From Hysterangium stoloniferum (Eukaryota; Basidiomycota; Agaricomycetes; Hysterangiales; Hysterangiaceae): a stretch of DNA of 64,000 nucleotides. The stretch covers positions 1 to 64,000 of the forward strand of contig WHVD01000137.1 in assembly GCA_015178975.1 (NCBI GenBank). Direction: 5' to 3'. The notes under the pieces are model-generated. The model was not told the origin of the DNA. It ran no database searches and worked only from the letters and a program-made list of their open reading frames with translations. Shown here in pieces: positions 22,295-32,360 of this stretch. A program made the position numbers and the translations under genes. Numbering within the stretch: the stretch's first letter is position 1; each line of letters opens with the position of its first letter.

Positions 22295-22624
22295 CTAATC
22301 CAACGTAAGAATCTCTGCAGTTTGGTTTATGGCGAAGAAACAAGAGAACGTTGTCCATTGCACATATCCACCGGCCGTTCTCTTTCCAGTACCTCCACTC
22401 ACCATGTGTTTAAATCTGTCAGGTTCTCCGAATTTGTTGGCAATCCCCCAGCATGGTGCACGGTGATCGCTAAGAACTGAACACACGCGGAATACAGCTG
22501 AAATTCGAAAGATTTCTTTGGAGAAGAGAATTGGGGGCCCAAAGCGACGGATATCCTCAATGATGTGGGCGCGAATGCGAGATTTCAGTTTCTGGACAAT
22601 TCGCGTCAGATCCACAATCGCCAT
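22295..22624 (-). CDS. Unidentified conserved-looking N-terminal coding segment
   Basis: ATG at 22624 opens a basic, helical N-terminus (MAIVDLTRIVQKLKSRIR) followed by HIIEDIRRFGPPILFSKE and DHRAPCWGIANKFGEPDRF. A GTGAGT donor follows KHM at about 22402 and a CTGCAG acceptor lies near 22315, so the part after KHM is probably intron. The next exon would reach a GTAAG donor-like site that coincides with the target site of the family R element (22270-22274 / 15212-15216), with the continuation at 15211 and below. Product not recognised; could be an interrupted or still spliced host gene. Confidence 0.4.
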   Translation of the reverse strand: MAIVDLTRIVQKLKSRIRAHIIEDIRRFGPPILFSKEIFRISAVFRVCSVLSDHRAPCWGIANKFGEPDRFKHMVSGGTGKRTAGGYVQWTTFSCFFAINQTAEILTLD

Positions 22625-22759
22625 GGCACCAAGGAAAAGCGCAATCTGGAATTGGAGTGGATGCTGTTGTTTTTATTATTCGGCACTGGTGCTCTCAATG
22701 TAAAAAGGCAATTACAAGATAAGATTCGACATTGTCGATTTCCGCATTTTTATCTATAG

Positions 22760-23238
22760 AGGGTTGTTTCTTTTCCTAAGCACAAAATTCTAGGCAAGAA
22801 AGTAGGAAGGATTGCATCGGCGGTGACAAAAGGGAATAATAGTACGGGAGCGCATCAGGGATTTGGGAATATCTCCGCCCTTTATGTAGACTTATTAGAC
22901 TCCCTACACTACCTAAATCTATAGTAAGCGTTTATATCGGCCTGTAAATAGTGATCTTGGAAAGTAGTGTGTCTAGCCGAGCTAACGAGCTCTCCTCATG
23001 ATTAGCTGGCAATTTACTCTACTGTCACAACCACATAGATAAATAAATGATGGCAAGAGGGAAAAAAAGGGTCATACGGCTAAATTTTCGGAGGAAGGGA
23101 AATTGTCCATCCAGCCTTCCCGTAGAGATACGTAGGATCACAGTAGACGCAATCACTTACTATACACTGCACACGAAGGTTGGTGAGATACTATTTGAGT
23201 AATTCCGAGAATCAACTCGACATACCATAGTCTCGAAA
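22760..23238. other. Intergenic, partly duplicated from 13.1 kb
   Basis: The segment at 22791-22840 (CTAGGCAAGAAAGTAGG... GCATCGGCGGTGACAAAA) aligns with 13151-13200 (CTAGGCAGAAAAATAG... GCATCGACAGCGACAAAA). Both lie downstream of a membrane-protein copy, so copies 1 and 2 come from a duplication that included flanking DNA. No gene seen. Confidence 0.5.
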
Positions 23239-23718
23239 TCATAGTCTTGACGGGATAATATTCGCTCCTATTGTCAGTGAGTGATACGCCGGCGGTGGGG
23301 GGGTGACTTGCATAGAAGCCTGAAGACTCGCAAGCTGGTATGTAGGGGCGTTGGTGGATCAAAGGGCGAGAGAATAATAGTACTAATGTAATCACCTCTA
23401 TATCATATGGAGGTGGCTGAAAAGATTGCTCACTGAGACGAACTGAAGCTTGAATCTGGCGTCTTGCGGCCACGACGATTGTAGTGTTGGCTCGATGTCT
23501 TTGTCTCCAAACATAAAGGCAAAAAAGAACTACCAGAATTCCAGTGGTGGCGACTTGTAATGAAAATAAAACACGGTTACAGAGAGCCATACACTGTACA
23601 TACCAATTGCAATGGCTAATATCAGAAGGGGCTGACCACTGACTTGGTGGCGGCGAGTGATTTTGGTCATGTGAGGGGCGAGTAACTCAAAAGAGATAGA
23701 GTCAAGCTGATGGGTCAT
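23239..23718 (-). CDS. PPxY-tail membrane protein family, copy 2 (probably damaged)
   Basis: Exons 23718-23604 and 23553-23239 flank a 50-nt intron (GTATGTACAG...CATTACAAG) that, as in the other copies, enters the membrane helix (LLILAIAI + VATTGILVVLFCLYVW) in phase 1, followed by RQRHR. The tail has QPPPYDIE and, in another frame, NAPTYQLAS and PPPPAYHS. A frameshift, or an unrecognised intron starting GTGATT after PPPYDIE, is needed to join them to the stop at 23239. No signal peptide is visible before the first ATG. Likely a pseudogene or a variant lacking secretion signal. Confidence 0.5.
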
Positions 23719-25707
23719 TCATAATGTAAGTTGAAGAATGTTTATAGGTATATCTTTGAGGTGACAAACACAACTGGGGATGTGGGAGGAAATATCGAAG
23801 CGTCCTTATACCAAGGTGTTGTTATCGATACTTATTGGCATATTATATAATCCTGTGGTCCCGCATATGGATTGATAAGTTGGTATACAAAGGAGGGAAC
23901 TCGGGGAAACAAGTCTGTGGGAGTTAGAAATTTTTCGTAACCAAAATTGGCCACATATGGACAAAGGCGGCAATTATGAGTCAACCTTTCTGGAACGTGT
24001 TTGTGTGATTTATAGTGCTTGGAACTGAAGCTATTCACTTAAAATTGCGCCTATTTCGCCATAGGACCTAACCGATACACGTCTATCCACCTGACCATCC
24101 ACTTTCGGATCATGGAAATTTGAAACTGCTGCGAGTGCCCACCCCATATTTTCTCGGAGAGTCTTGATCGCAATGTTTTTGCAAGTACCGCTTCACCTAG
24201 CCCCAGAAGAACTCATAAATTTCAATTCATAATGAAATTCCAACTCTGACTCGGATGCTGAGTCGAAGTTGTTGGGAACCCTAAGCGATACATAGCGGTT
24301 CACGCCATCAGTCCTTCGTGCACTCAAAGTCATCATCAGGTAGCTCATCAAGACCTCGTGCTTCCAGGTTGACATGCTTGGGGACTGTCAAGGTGCTGTG
24401 TTCGCGCTTGAGCATCTTTCCAGCGCTTCAACTTAAAATGGGAGCTTGTATTTTAAAGAAAATTACTTACACTGCGGCCGGTATGCTAAATTTCAACAAG
24501 AGCTGTGAGCAGGGCATCAATTTTTTTTCCCTGCTGGTCAATTCGCCAAAGCCGCCCACTCCATATAAACTGGGCTACAGCAAAATGTCGCGTTCCCTGT
24601 ACGAACATTTAATACAAATTATCTTCGCAAATAATTATTAGTCTTCAAATCTGTGTTGTTATTAGTTTATGTTCTCAAAATATGACTGAATATTTAGTCT
24701 TGTATTCAGCACACTCATGAACTATTAAATTATAAATGTGTGCGACACGTGTCGCGGCACTTTTCTCACACTCCAAAGTGCTGTGACAGTATTCCAATGC
24801 TGCTTTCTCAAAAAAAAAAAAGGCAAAATAAATATAGAATAATCATATAAAATGAATAACTAAATAAATTAGATGGAAATGTTTAGTGTCGTGTATGATT
24901 CATTCCAAGCCCCCCTCCAAAAAAAAAAGGAAAAAGGAAAAAGAATAGTTGAATCAAGTCTAAGAATAACTAAATAGCTCTGACAAGTCATTAATGCTTT
25001 ATCTAATTTATTTAAAGAGTATATATGTATTGTTATCAATAGACTTGATCAATCTGTCAGACACACCCACCCCACAGAAACAAAAATTAAAATGGCTAAT
25101 ATTATGTGTCGAAAAATACTGTGATAGACTAAGGACAGCTGTTTGGTTATGAAGGGAATTACTGCATCTTTCCATAATTTTGTTTATAATTAATTCTGCG
25201 TTATTTTTGAAGTTGTCTGTCTCTCCCAATTGAGTCCCACTATCATTTTTTTTTGATCCCCAGTGGCTTTAATTGAATTCAGGAGCTGGAGCTCTTTCAC
25301 TGACATAAGATTTCATCGATATAAAATTCACCATAAGACAATGTGGAAGTTTAAGAGCTTCTATGTGATCCAATGTTTAATGGCCAAGGTTTAAATGAGG
25401 TCTCCTGCTGGAATAAACCAAAACAAACATACACCGACAATGTCTAAAATTGTATACTATTGTATAGCACCCTTCTAACATACTTCTCTGCCATTCTAGC
25501 CTATCAAATCTTCAAAATGGTTACTCTACTCCAGTAAATCACTATCCTTCCGCTGGTCGTCCACTTCCCGCCCCAGCACAGTATGCCGATGTGATATGAA
25601 TTATCAGAGCTCTTGTTCCTACTCGCACACTCTGTAATGGGAGTGAGTATTGAGTTTATAAAGGAAAGGTTGAGTTATATACTCTGTCAACTTTGAAATT
25701 AAAAGCA
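23719..25707. other. AT-rich intergenic region, no gene recognised
   Basis: Only short unrelated ORFs. Poly-A runs at about 24811 and 24918. A 61-codon minus-strand ORF (24193-24375) has no recognisable features. Confidence 0.5.
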
Positions 25708-26348
25708 TCAAAAGTTGACATTATTCGCTTTCGCCCTTGGAGTCTGATAAATGGGGAGAGGACACCGCGGTACGTTGGGGGTGGAGGTCCGCGAGGCCTC
25801 AGCTTGATATACAGGCGACGGCGTTGTCGGGATAGGTGTATTCCGAGGTAATGGTGGGCGAGGAATTATCAGGGCACCCAACCCGATTGCGTGATATGGT
25901 GGGGCCGGCAGCGAGAACCATTGATGGGGGTTTTGACCATAAATAGGCTCTATAATGTCATGGTGGACAGGATTCGGGATTCTGGTGGAGATACCGTGGG
26001 GATATATAGAATTCGCGACAGTAATTCTACTAGTAGTAACCGCTTGTTTGTTACGAGGCCGCAGACAGTACGTAAACACCCATATCCATGTGCCGACGAA
26101 GACTTATATAATGAGGTAAAGCAGACGTGGGTATACAAACCTAATCATCGCATAACATTTCGATACGTACTCACGGCGCAGATAACCACTAGAATCACCT
26201 TGCCATCGTGCGTTATGACGGTGCGAGAAGCTACATCGTTCGTCGCGTACGGGATGGCACCTACGTCAGTGGACAATAACAAGAATAAAAAGAGCCTCGT
26301 TAACATCAAGTACTGGATAGAATGACTCATGACAGTCCGAGGGTCCAT
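25708..26348 (-). CDS. Small single-pass membrane protein, PPxY-tail family, copy 3
   Basis: Exons 26348-26171 (178 nt, the same length as in copy 1) and 26102-25708, intron of 68 nt (GTACGT...TTATATAAG), give 190 residues. Signal peptide with a strong hydrophobic core (LTRLFLFLLLS), short ectodomain, membrane helix VILVVICAVIFVGTWIWVFTYC split by the intron in phase 1, then CLRPRNK. The cytosolic tail has RIPNPVHHD (shared with copy 4), LPAPPYHA, SPVYQAEAS and CPLPIYQTP, i.e. PY-type motifs partly degraded to SPxY/LPxY. It is divergent to ALG11, 537 bp away, and the same pairing recurs at 35.3-38.3 kb. Role unknown. Confidence 0.75.
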
Positions 26349-26885
26349 CTTTTCTGAATCAGACCAACCGTGACTCGTGCTCTAGTTATAATGGATTCAA
26401 AATTTCATAAAAGAGGGGCTTTCAATATTAGTCACATAAACAGCATTCTGTAAACACCGGTTTGAGGCGGTTAGCACCGGTTGGCATCGAGCTACAGCTA
26501 AAAACAACAACCGAGAACCTAGAGTGGCAGGCGCAGCATGGTGCCAAAGGTTTTATGCCCAATATCGTAACATTAAAATGCCCATACAAGCTTCATCGGG
26601 GAATACTAGTTAAAGGTCATCTAATCGGCTTCAAACTACCGCATCGCCCATTAATACTCCTCCAACCTGACACTAACGCGATGTCCAATACATAGCAAAT
26701 TGGTGATATCGTTTACATGATTTCCCAAATCCGAGTAAAAGCACCGATCGATGGGTTTTGAGTACAGATGATGATTATCTACACCGCGTTTGTATTATCG
26801 TTAATATTTTAGAAATATGGCATACAAACACGAAGTGACATATATTGAGTGACTGTGACGTCACGCGATTCTTTCACAGTTACCA
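26349..26885. promoter_or_regulatory. Divergent intergenic region between copy 3 and ALG11
   Basis: 537 bp between two divergent ATGs. A TGACGTCACGCG stretch at about 26856, 20-30 bp before the ALG11 ATG, contains the CRE-type palindrome TGACGTCA, a likely bZIP/ATF site. No ORF of note. Confidence 0.45.
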
Positions 26886-28912
26886 ATGACTCGCCGATGG
26901 GTTATTCTTACATTAGTCTCAGCAACTATATCCTCGATAATGGCTACTTGGTATTTTTATCAAAAAAGACATCTTAAAGCTACAAGTACTGCAAAACGCC
27001 AGATCGTCCTTAAGTCCTTAGGTATACATGGCGCCAGTGCTACTGACAAGCGATTTATAGGATTTTTTCACCCATATTGGTGAGTCTTTTTGAAAAGCAC
27101 AATAACTCACCCTTTTTAACTCGTATGCATATATATAGCAATGCTGGAGGGGGAGGAGAACGGGTACTATGGACGGCTGTAGCCTTTGTTCAACGGACAG
27201 AACCTCATGCCATTAGCGTCATCTACTCGGGGGACAAAGGTGTCACTAAGCATGATATCATCGACAAAGTGAAAGTGAGTTAATATCGTCAAAAGTACCC
27301 TCCTGGTAATAACTCAAAATTTGAACCAAGGCTCGGTTTGACATTGCGCTTGACCCAAGAACCTTGCATTTCGTCTTCTTAGAGTATAGAAACTTGGTTG
27401 AAGATTCCACCTGGCCTAGATTTACTCTAATTGGGCAAAGTATAGGCTCAATGTATCTTGGTTGGGAAGCCATGTCAAAATTTACGCCCGATATATTTAT
27501 TGGTGAGATAAATGCAATGTTTCGAGAAATGAATTCTATAGTTGTCTGGCATCGCACAACGTAGACACAATGGGATACGCCTTCACATTCTATCTCATCC
27601 GTCCCCTCGTGGGAATTCCCATCGGAGCATACGTGCATTATCCTGTGATTACTATGGAGATGATGAGACGTGTTCGCTCCCGCCAAGCCTGGCATACAAA
27701 TTCTAATACAGTATCTTCCTCTTGGGTACTCAGTAAGGGTAAACAGATGTGAGTTTTTTTGTGTAGTTCTTTACATCAATACTCACACCTAAAGTTCTAG
27801 ATATTATAACATCTTCATGTTTTATTACTCTCGTGCCCTGTTCAATGCATCATTCATCATGGTGAACTCAACCTGGACCAAAGAGCACCTCGACGCTGTT
27901 TTGGAATACGGTATGCAGGACTCCTGGGTCAAAACCTTGCATCTGGGCCTATGTAAAACCTTTTTTCTTCTTTCATTTGGCGAGGCGGATGATGTCTCTC
28001 GCCCTACAACGCGCATTGTATACCCACCATGTGACACCAAACGAATGTCGACTTTTCCACTTGCCGGGAGACATAGAGTGATAATGAGCCTTGCACAATT
28101 TCGGTACGCTCTTAATGAGTCAGTCGAGGACTAAACTCACGTGACGTTAGACCTGAGAAAGATCATGCCGCACAACTTCACTCTTTGAATGAACTATTCC
28201 GGATACATCCCGAATATCGCAGAGGAGACCTTGCCGTAAAGCTTATACTTATTGGGAGTAGTCGGAACGCGGATGACGCCACCCGGATTCAAAACCTCCA
28301 AGACTTGGCAAATGAACTTGGTATCGAGGTACGCCATTCAATGTCCGGCTCCCGTCTCGTCTTAAACGTGTGGCCATTACTAGGCAAATGTAGAGTTCAA
28401 AGTTAATGTTCCGTATCCAGTTTTACTGGAAAATTTGAGTCAGGCCAGCATCGGGCTGAGCACCATGGTTGATGAGCATTTTGGGATAAACGTCGTAGAA
28501 TTCATGGTGCGTATTGGCACAACGAGGGCTTCTACTTTCCTTTCTTCTCTGACCCCCTGCTTCAATGCGCCAGGCCGCTGGGTTAATACCGGTCGTCCAT
28601 GCTTCAGCTGGTCCGCTCAAAGACATTGTAGTACCCCGAGACGGTAACCCTACAGGCCAGTATCTTCCCTTCCATAATAATAATATTCGGCTGATTTCTA
28701 CTGCAGGATATCACTGTACGACACCTGAGACATTCGCGCAAAAACTCCACGCTGTGTTAAGTCTGTCTCCAGAACAAGATTTGGCTATGAGAGAGAGAGC
28801 ACGAGCACACGCCACTGAGGTCTTTTCTGAAAAGGAGTTTGAATTGGGATGGTACTGTGGAGGATGGAAGGAATGGCGGGAAAAGCTTCGGTTTGGAGAG
28901 TCGAGAATATAA
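26886..28912 (+). CDS. ALG11: GDP-Man:Man3GlcNAc2-PP-dolichol alpha-1,2-mannosyltransferase
   Basis: Eight exons: 26886-27079, 27139-27274, 27331-27502, 27565-27748, 27801-28103, 28151-28328, 28384-28506 and 28574-28912; they sum to 1629 nt (542 residues). The enzyme adds the fourth and fifth mannoses to the lipid-linked N-glycan precursor on the cytosolic ER face. Seen: N-terminal membrane anchor, [17 protein letters not shown] donor loop, [43 protein letters not shown] and the GT4 E-x7-E motif EHFGINVVE in exon 7. The stretch 28652-28702 in exon 8 could also be a 51-nt GC-AG intron; both readings keep frame. A decayed tandem copy lies at 36840-38335. Confidence 0.93.
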
Positions 28913-30360
28913 CAGCGCAATGGATTCGTGGACTTTAGAAAACTGAAAAGTGTTTGGAACTTACCGTCGTATTTATGTAATACATCGATGTGTATTTCTA
29001 GAACATCTGCACCGTGGTGTCCAGCTGCAGATGGTCAAGTTCAGTATACATGTATTTCTACATGGTCTCTGCAGCACGTCTGTGCACGCTATTAACGAGG
29101 AAAGGGATGATCTCTATCTTGCCTAGAGCCTAGAGCCTTTGATATAGCGTATATGCAGGGCGACATAGAAAAAGACCAAGGGCGCAATACTATATTATAG
29201 TTTCTCGAAGGTGACAAGCCATTAGGTCCATTGACGTGTCGGAGAAGATTATAGACAATGCACGACAAGAGCAGCGGCGTGCATATGAAAGGAATGAAAG
29301 GAATGAAAGGAAAAGACGATTTGAAGTCCTTGGGAGATTGAGGGAACATAAGCAATGAGATCAATCACCGTAAGCCGTCCGCTACTTATTGCACAAACAC
29401 CAGCTATTACGGCTCAGTGACTGAATTGAACAGATTTCGCCAAATAGACTAGCAACAGCACAGACAGTAAGCCGCTCGGGACATCCAATCGAAAAGTGCG
29501 AAGCAAGTAACACCGAGGACATATTCCATACGAGTGAGAGATGTGTGTCATAGATTGCCAGTTTCCCCTTAGGACCAGATAGCCACCGCTCGATAAGGTG
29601 TTATGCAACACAGGATTGTCAAGATTGGACCTACCTCATTCATCCCGGGTGAAGACGCGACAGGGGCATTACAAATTCTTTCAGTAAAGCTATTCAAGTT
29701 GGGCGGATAACCTTTTCCATGGAAGCTTGCCAGCCCTATGCCATTATTGTGGTGCAAACGTGCATGCTTCTTTTTGCAAAAGGCTTAAAGCAGTGGCAAT
29801 ATGGCTACAGTGCCTTCTTATTCCATATCTTCTATGGTATTCCAAAGGGTATAGCCCCCAAGCAATGCTAGCACACGGTACCATATGGCGTTCATCAGCT
29901 GTGCTGGCTCCATCGATCTTCTAATTTTCTTACATTACATCTGCTGCGCTTGCCACATATCTCTATAATTGGGATCTGCCTACCCGCTTGATTTTCACAA
30001 AACGTCGGAGAATCGCCATCGGTTGACTCGAGCTTGTTCTGATTAATTGATTAGTCTTCTCTTTCTGGAATCTCACCTGGCGAGTATTGCACCAGTGTTG
30101 CAGTAGCATGGGTGATAGCTGCGGCTGTGCTTACTGCACGCCTGACGCGCTAGACTTCTTTCACATCTTCCTAATGTGAAGGTGGCACTCTTTCACAAAT
30201 CTGAGAATACGTGGGTAGCCCTACCTAAGGGACGTCTGGCACGCGCTTCTTTGGCTCTGTATGGTCTCTAAAAAGCTGCCTCTGACAAGGTATAAAACAC
30301 GTTCAACTGCTGGAATACAAAGAATATTGGCAACAATTTTTTCGCCTCACGTCTTCTACC
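28913..30360. other. Intergenic region duplicated at 38.3-39.8 kb
   Basis: No gene. Long parts align with 38336-39870 (for example the stretch after the ALG11 stop, and the segment near 29710-29900 with 39110-39400), which shows that the tandem duplication covers the whole interval. A CATTGTATAAAACACG-type TATA region (GTATAAAACAC at about 30291) precedes the next gene by ~70 bp. Confidence 0.55.
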
Positions 30361-31376
30361 ATGGGAAAATTGTCTACCCTTTTAGGGCGATTGCCAAAGT
30401 TTAGAAAACGTCTTAAACGAGATCCTGAGCTGCTAAAGACGACGGCCAATGTTGCACGTTTGGTTCTGGACGTTACCAAGGAATCCTCTGATGCGTTTCC
30501 TCCCCTCAAAAGCGCAGCGGCGGGGTTTTCATTTGTACTGGATACACGTGAAGTAGGGTTACCTATTGCCATAGGGTTTCCCTTGTATACGAGGCTCACG
30601 GTGTCCGATTTGTAGCGACTTGACGTTGCCAGAGAAAATTTGGTTTCGTTAGATAAGAATGCCAGGGATGCATTCACCTATTTGGGTTTGGGTTTTGATG
30701 AAGACGATCTTCCAGCCGAGATGCGAGCTATGTATGAGGAATTACTAATGTACGTCATTTTGAATAGTCCCATTTTATAACACTATACATATGTTTACCT
30801 TTTGTTTTATTTTTTCAAGTTTGTTGGACAACATCAAGATGACAGTAGAACAGGGTCGTGATCATTTAAAAGGACTTTTTGGTGTCGTCTACCTGCGGAA
30901 ATGTGAGAAACAAATACTATCGCTAAACAACGAACTCGATGGGAAGATGGGTAGATTCCAGGCGGCCAGGTGAATTGAACGCATCATATAATTGTTGTTA
31001 TGTTGACACCATCTTCAGTGAACGTTTGAACGATCAGCTCGTGCAACGGTTTCTTCAACAATTTGGACAAGCTCTCATCCGCACTGAGGTATTAAGACTC
31101 CCTACCAGTCTTGACTAGTCTACCAATCAGATTTTCTTTTGACCTTTAGAAGCATATACATGACATCAACCTTACGACCAAAGAGGATTACGTACTTATG
31201 ATTCGACAAATTTCAGATTTACGAGCCGAATTGAGGCAAATAAAAGGTACTAGTAGAGTTTCAGTTTGAGGCTTTATTTCACACTAACTCACTCTTGTCC
31301 AAATCTCAGTTGTTTCCATCATTTTTTTATACCCCACGCAGTTAACGATGACGATATGTGCAAGGAGTTTCTTTGA
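30361..31376 (+). CDS. Stand-alone MLKL/HeLo-like helical-bundle protein
   Basis: Six exons: 30361-30552, 30616-30749, 30820-30969, 31019-31088, 31150-31246, 31342-31376; total 678 nt, 225 residues, all helical by composition. The N-terminus (RDPELLKTTANVARLVLDVTK, SSDAFPPLKSAAAG) is the pattern I know from the N-terminal helical domain, annotated as MLKL-NTD-like, of many Agaricomycete NLR-type and kinase-type proteins. Middle helices (LLDNIKMTVEQGRDHLKG, YLRKCEKQILSLNNELDGKM) and a C-terminal coiled-coil segment fit a four-helix bundle plus brace. No NACHT, kinase or repeat domain follows, so it is the effector or adaptor domain alone. The first donor (GTAGGG after LDTRE) is chosen to avoid TAG 30613. 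Domain assignment is from memory of the family. Confidence 0.6.
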
Positions 31377-32204
31377 AGACTAAACTGGTATGTGTTTGTG
31401 CAGTCCAGCGCATAGAGCAGTCAGTATTAAATACAATGACAGTTCCTGCTGTTACTTTCAACAGTGCCTGAGCAGAATTAACCTTTCAAATGAATTGACT
31501 TATGCATTGGGCCCCTCGGACCATGCCATCCTTATAGGTGTCATCCATGCTATGGGTATATCCATTAGGTGCATGGTATCAAAGAGGTTCATTTGTTAAC
31601 TGGCGCATTGGTTTACGGCGTGGATACCAATGGGTCCGGATAATTAACAGAGGCCGTTTTCTTGGGAATTTCCATGTAGGACACAAGCCTACGTATCTAA
31701 CTGGGATCTGAAGTTGCATCACCGCTGTTGTCGGTGTCGGTGGATTTATTTAAATCAATAAATCCATCCTGCATTAATCCAGATGCATCCTTTGAAACCA
31801 GTTTCTTGGATCCCCGTTAGATAGGTACCCTTATGTCCAGGATCTCCCAGTGAACCAAGTTGTATCGCCGACTGTCGTCGATGTTGATGGAATTTAGAAA
31901 TAAATAAACCCATCGAGTCGACTACATCGGTCCAGATGCGTCCCTTGGTGATAGATAAGTAAACTCGTATCCAGTCACGTCATACATATGAACCTCTTCA
32001 CCTGCATAACGAACTTCTTCATATGTATGACAGGATGATGGGGGTTTATGGTACGGTTCCTTTATCTGGGTGGGGCTTTTTATACGCAGGACCGCTTTTC
32101 ACAATAATATAAGGTGAGGTGGTGTTATTGGATTGGCGTTGCAGGATTGGGGGTTTTCGGACTAGGTGTCTATATATAATGAAATGTTTTCGATACCGAC
32201 TCAC
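31377..32204. other. Intergenic with a fold-back (MITE-like) inverted repeat
   Basis: 31676-31708 and 31809-31841 are imperfect inverted repeats (left GGACACAAGCC...TATCTAACTGGGATC, right GATCCCCGTTAGATA...TTATGTCC), with a palindromic centre GGATTTATTTAAATC / AATAAATCC at 31743-31765. A second hairpin-like stretch with TTTAGAAATAAATAAA follows at about 31890. This looks like a small non-autonomous fold-back element. No coding signal. Confidence 0.45.
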
Positions 32205-32360
32205 TACTTAGTGTATACTACTCTAGTAGTTACTTAGTGTATACTACTCTAGTAGTTACTTAGTGTATACTACTCTAGTAGTTACTTAGTGTATACTACT
32301 CTAGTAGTTACTTAGTGTATACTACTCTAGTAGTTACTTAGTGTATACTACTCTAGTAGT
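32205..32360. repeat. Six perfect copies of a 26-bp tandem repeat
   Basis: Copies start at 32205, 32231, 32257, 32283, 32309 and 32335 and appear identical. Each unit holds GTATAC and a stem ACTAC-TCTA-GTAGT, so each can form a small hairpin. No spacers, hence not a CRISPR. Confidence 0.95.

Noticed and set aside
25891..26325. 144-codon plus-strand ORF
   Set aside because: Antisense shadow of membrane-protein copy 3.
32205..32360. CRISPR-like regular repeat
   Set aside because: Units are directly abutting with no spacers, and the genome is eukaryotic.
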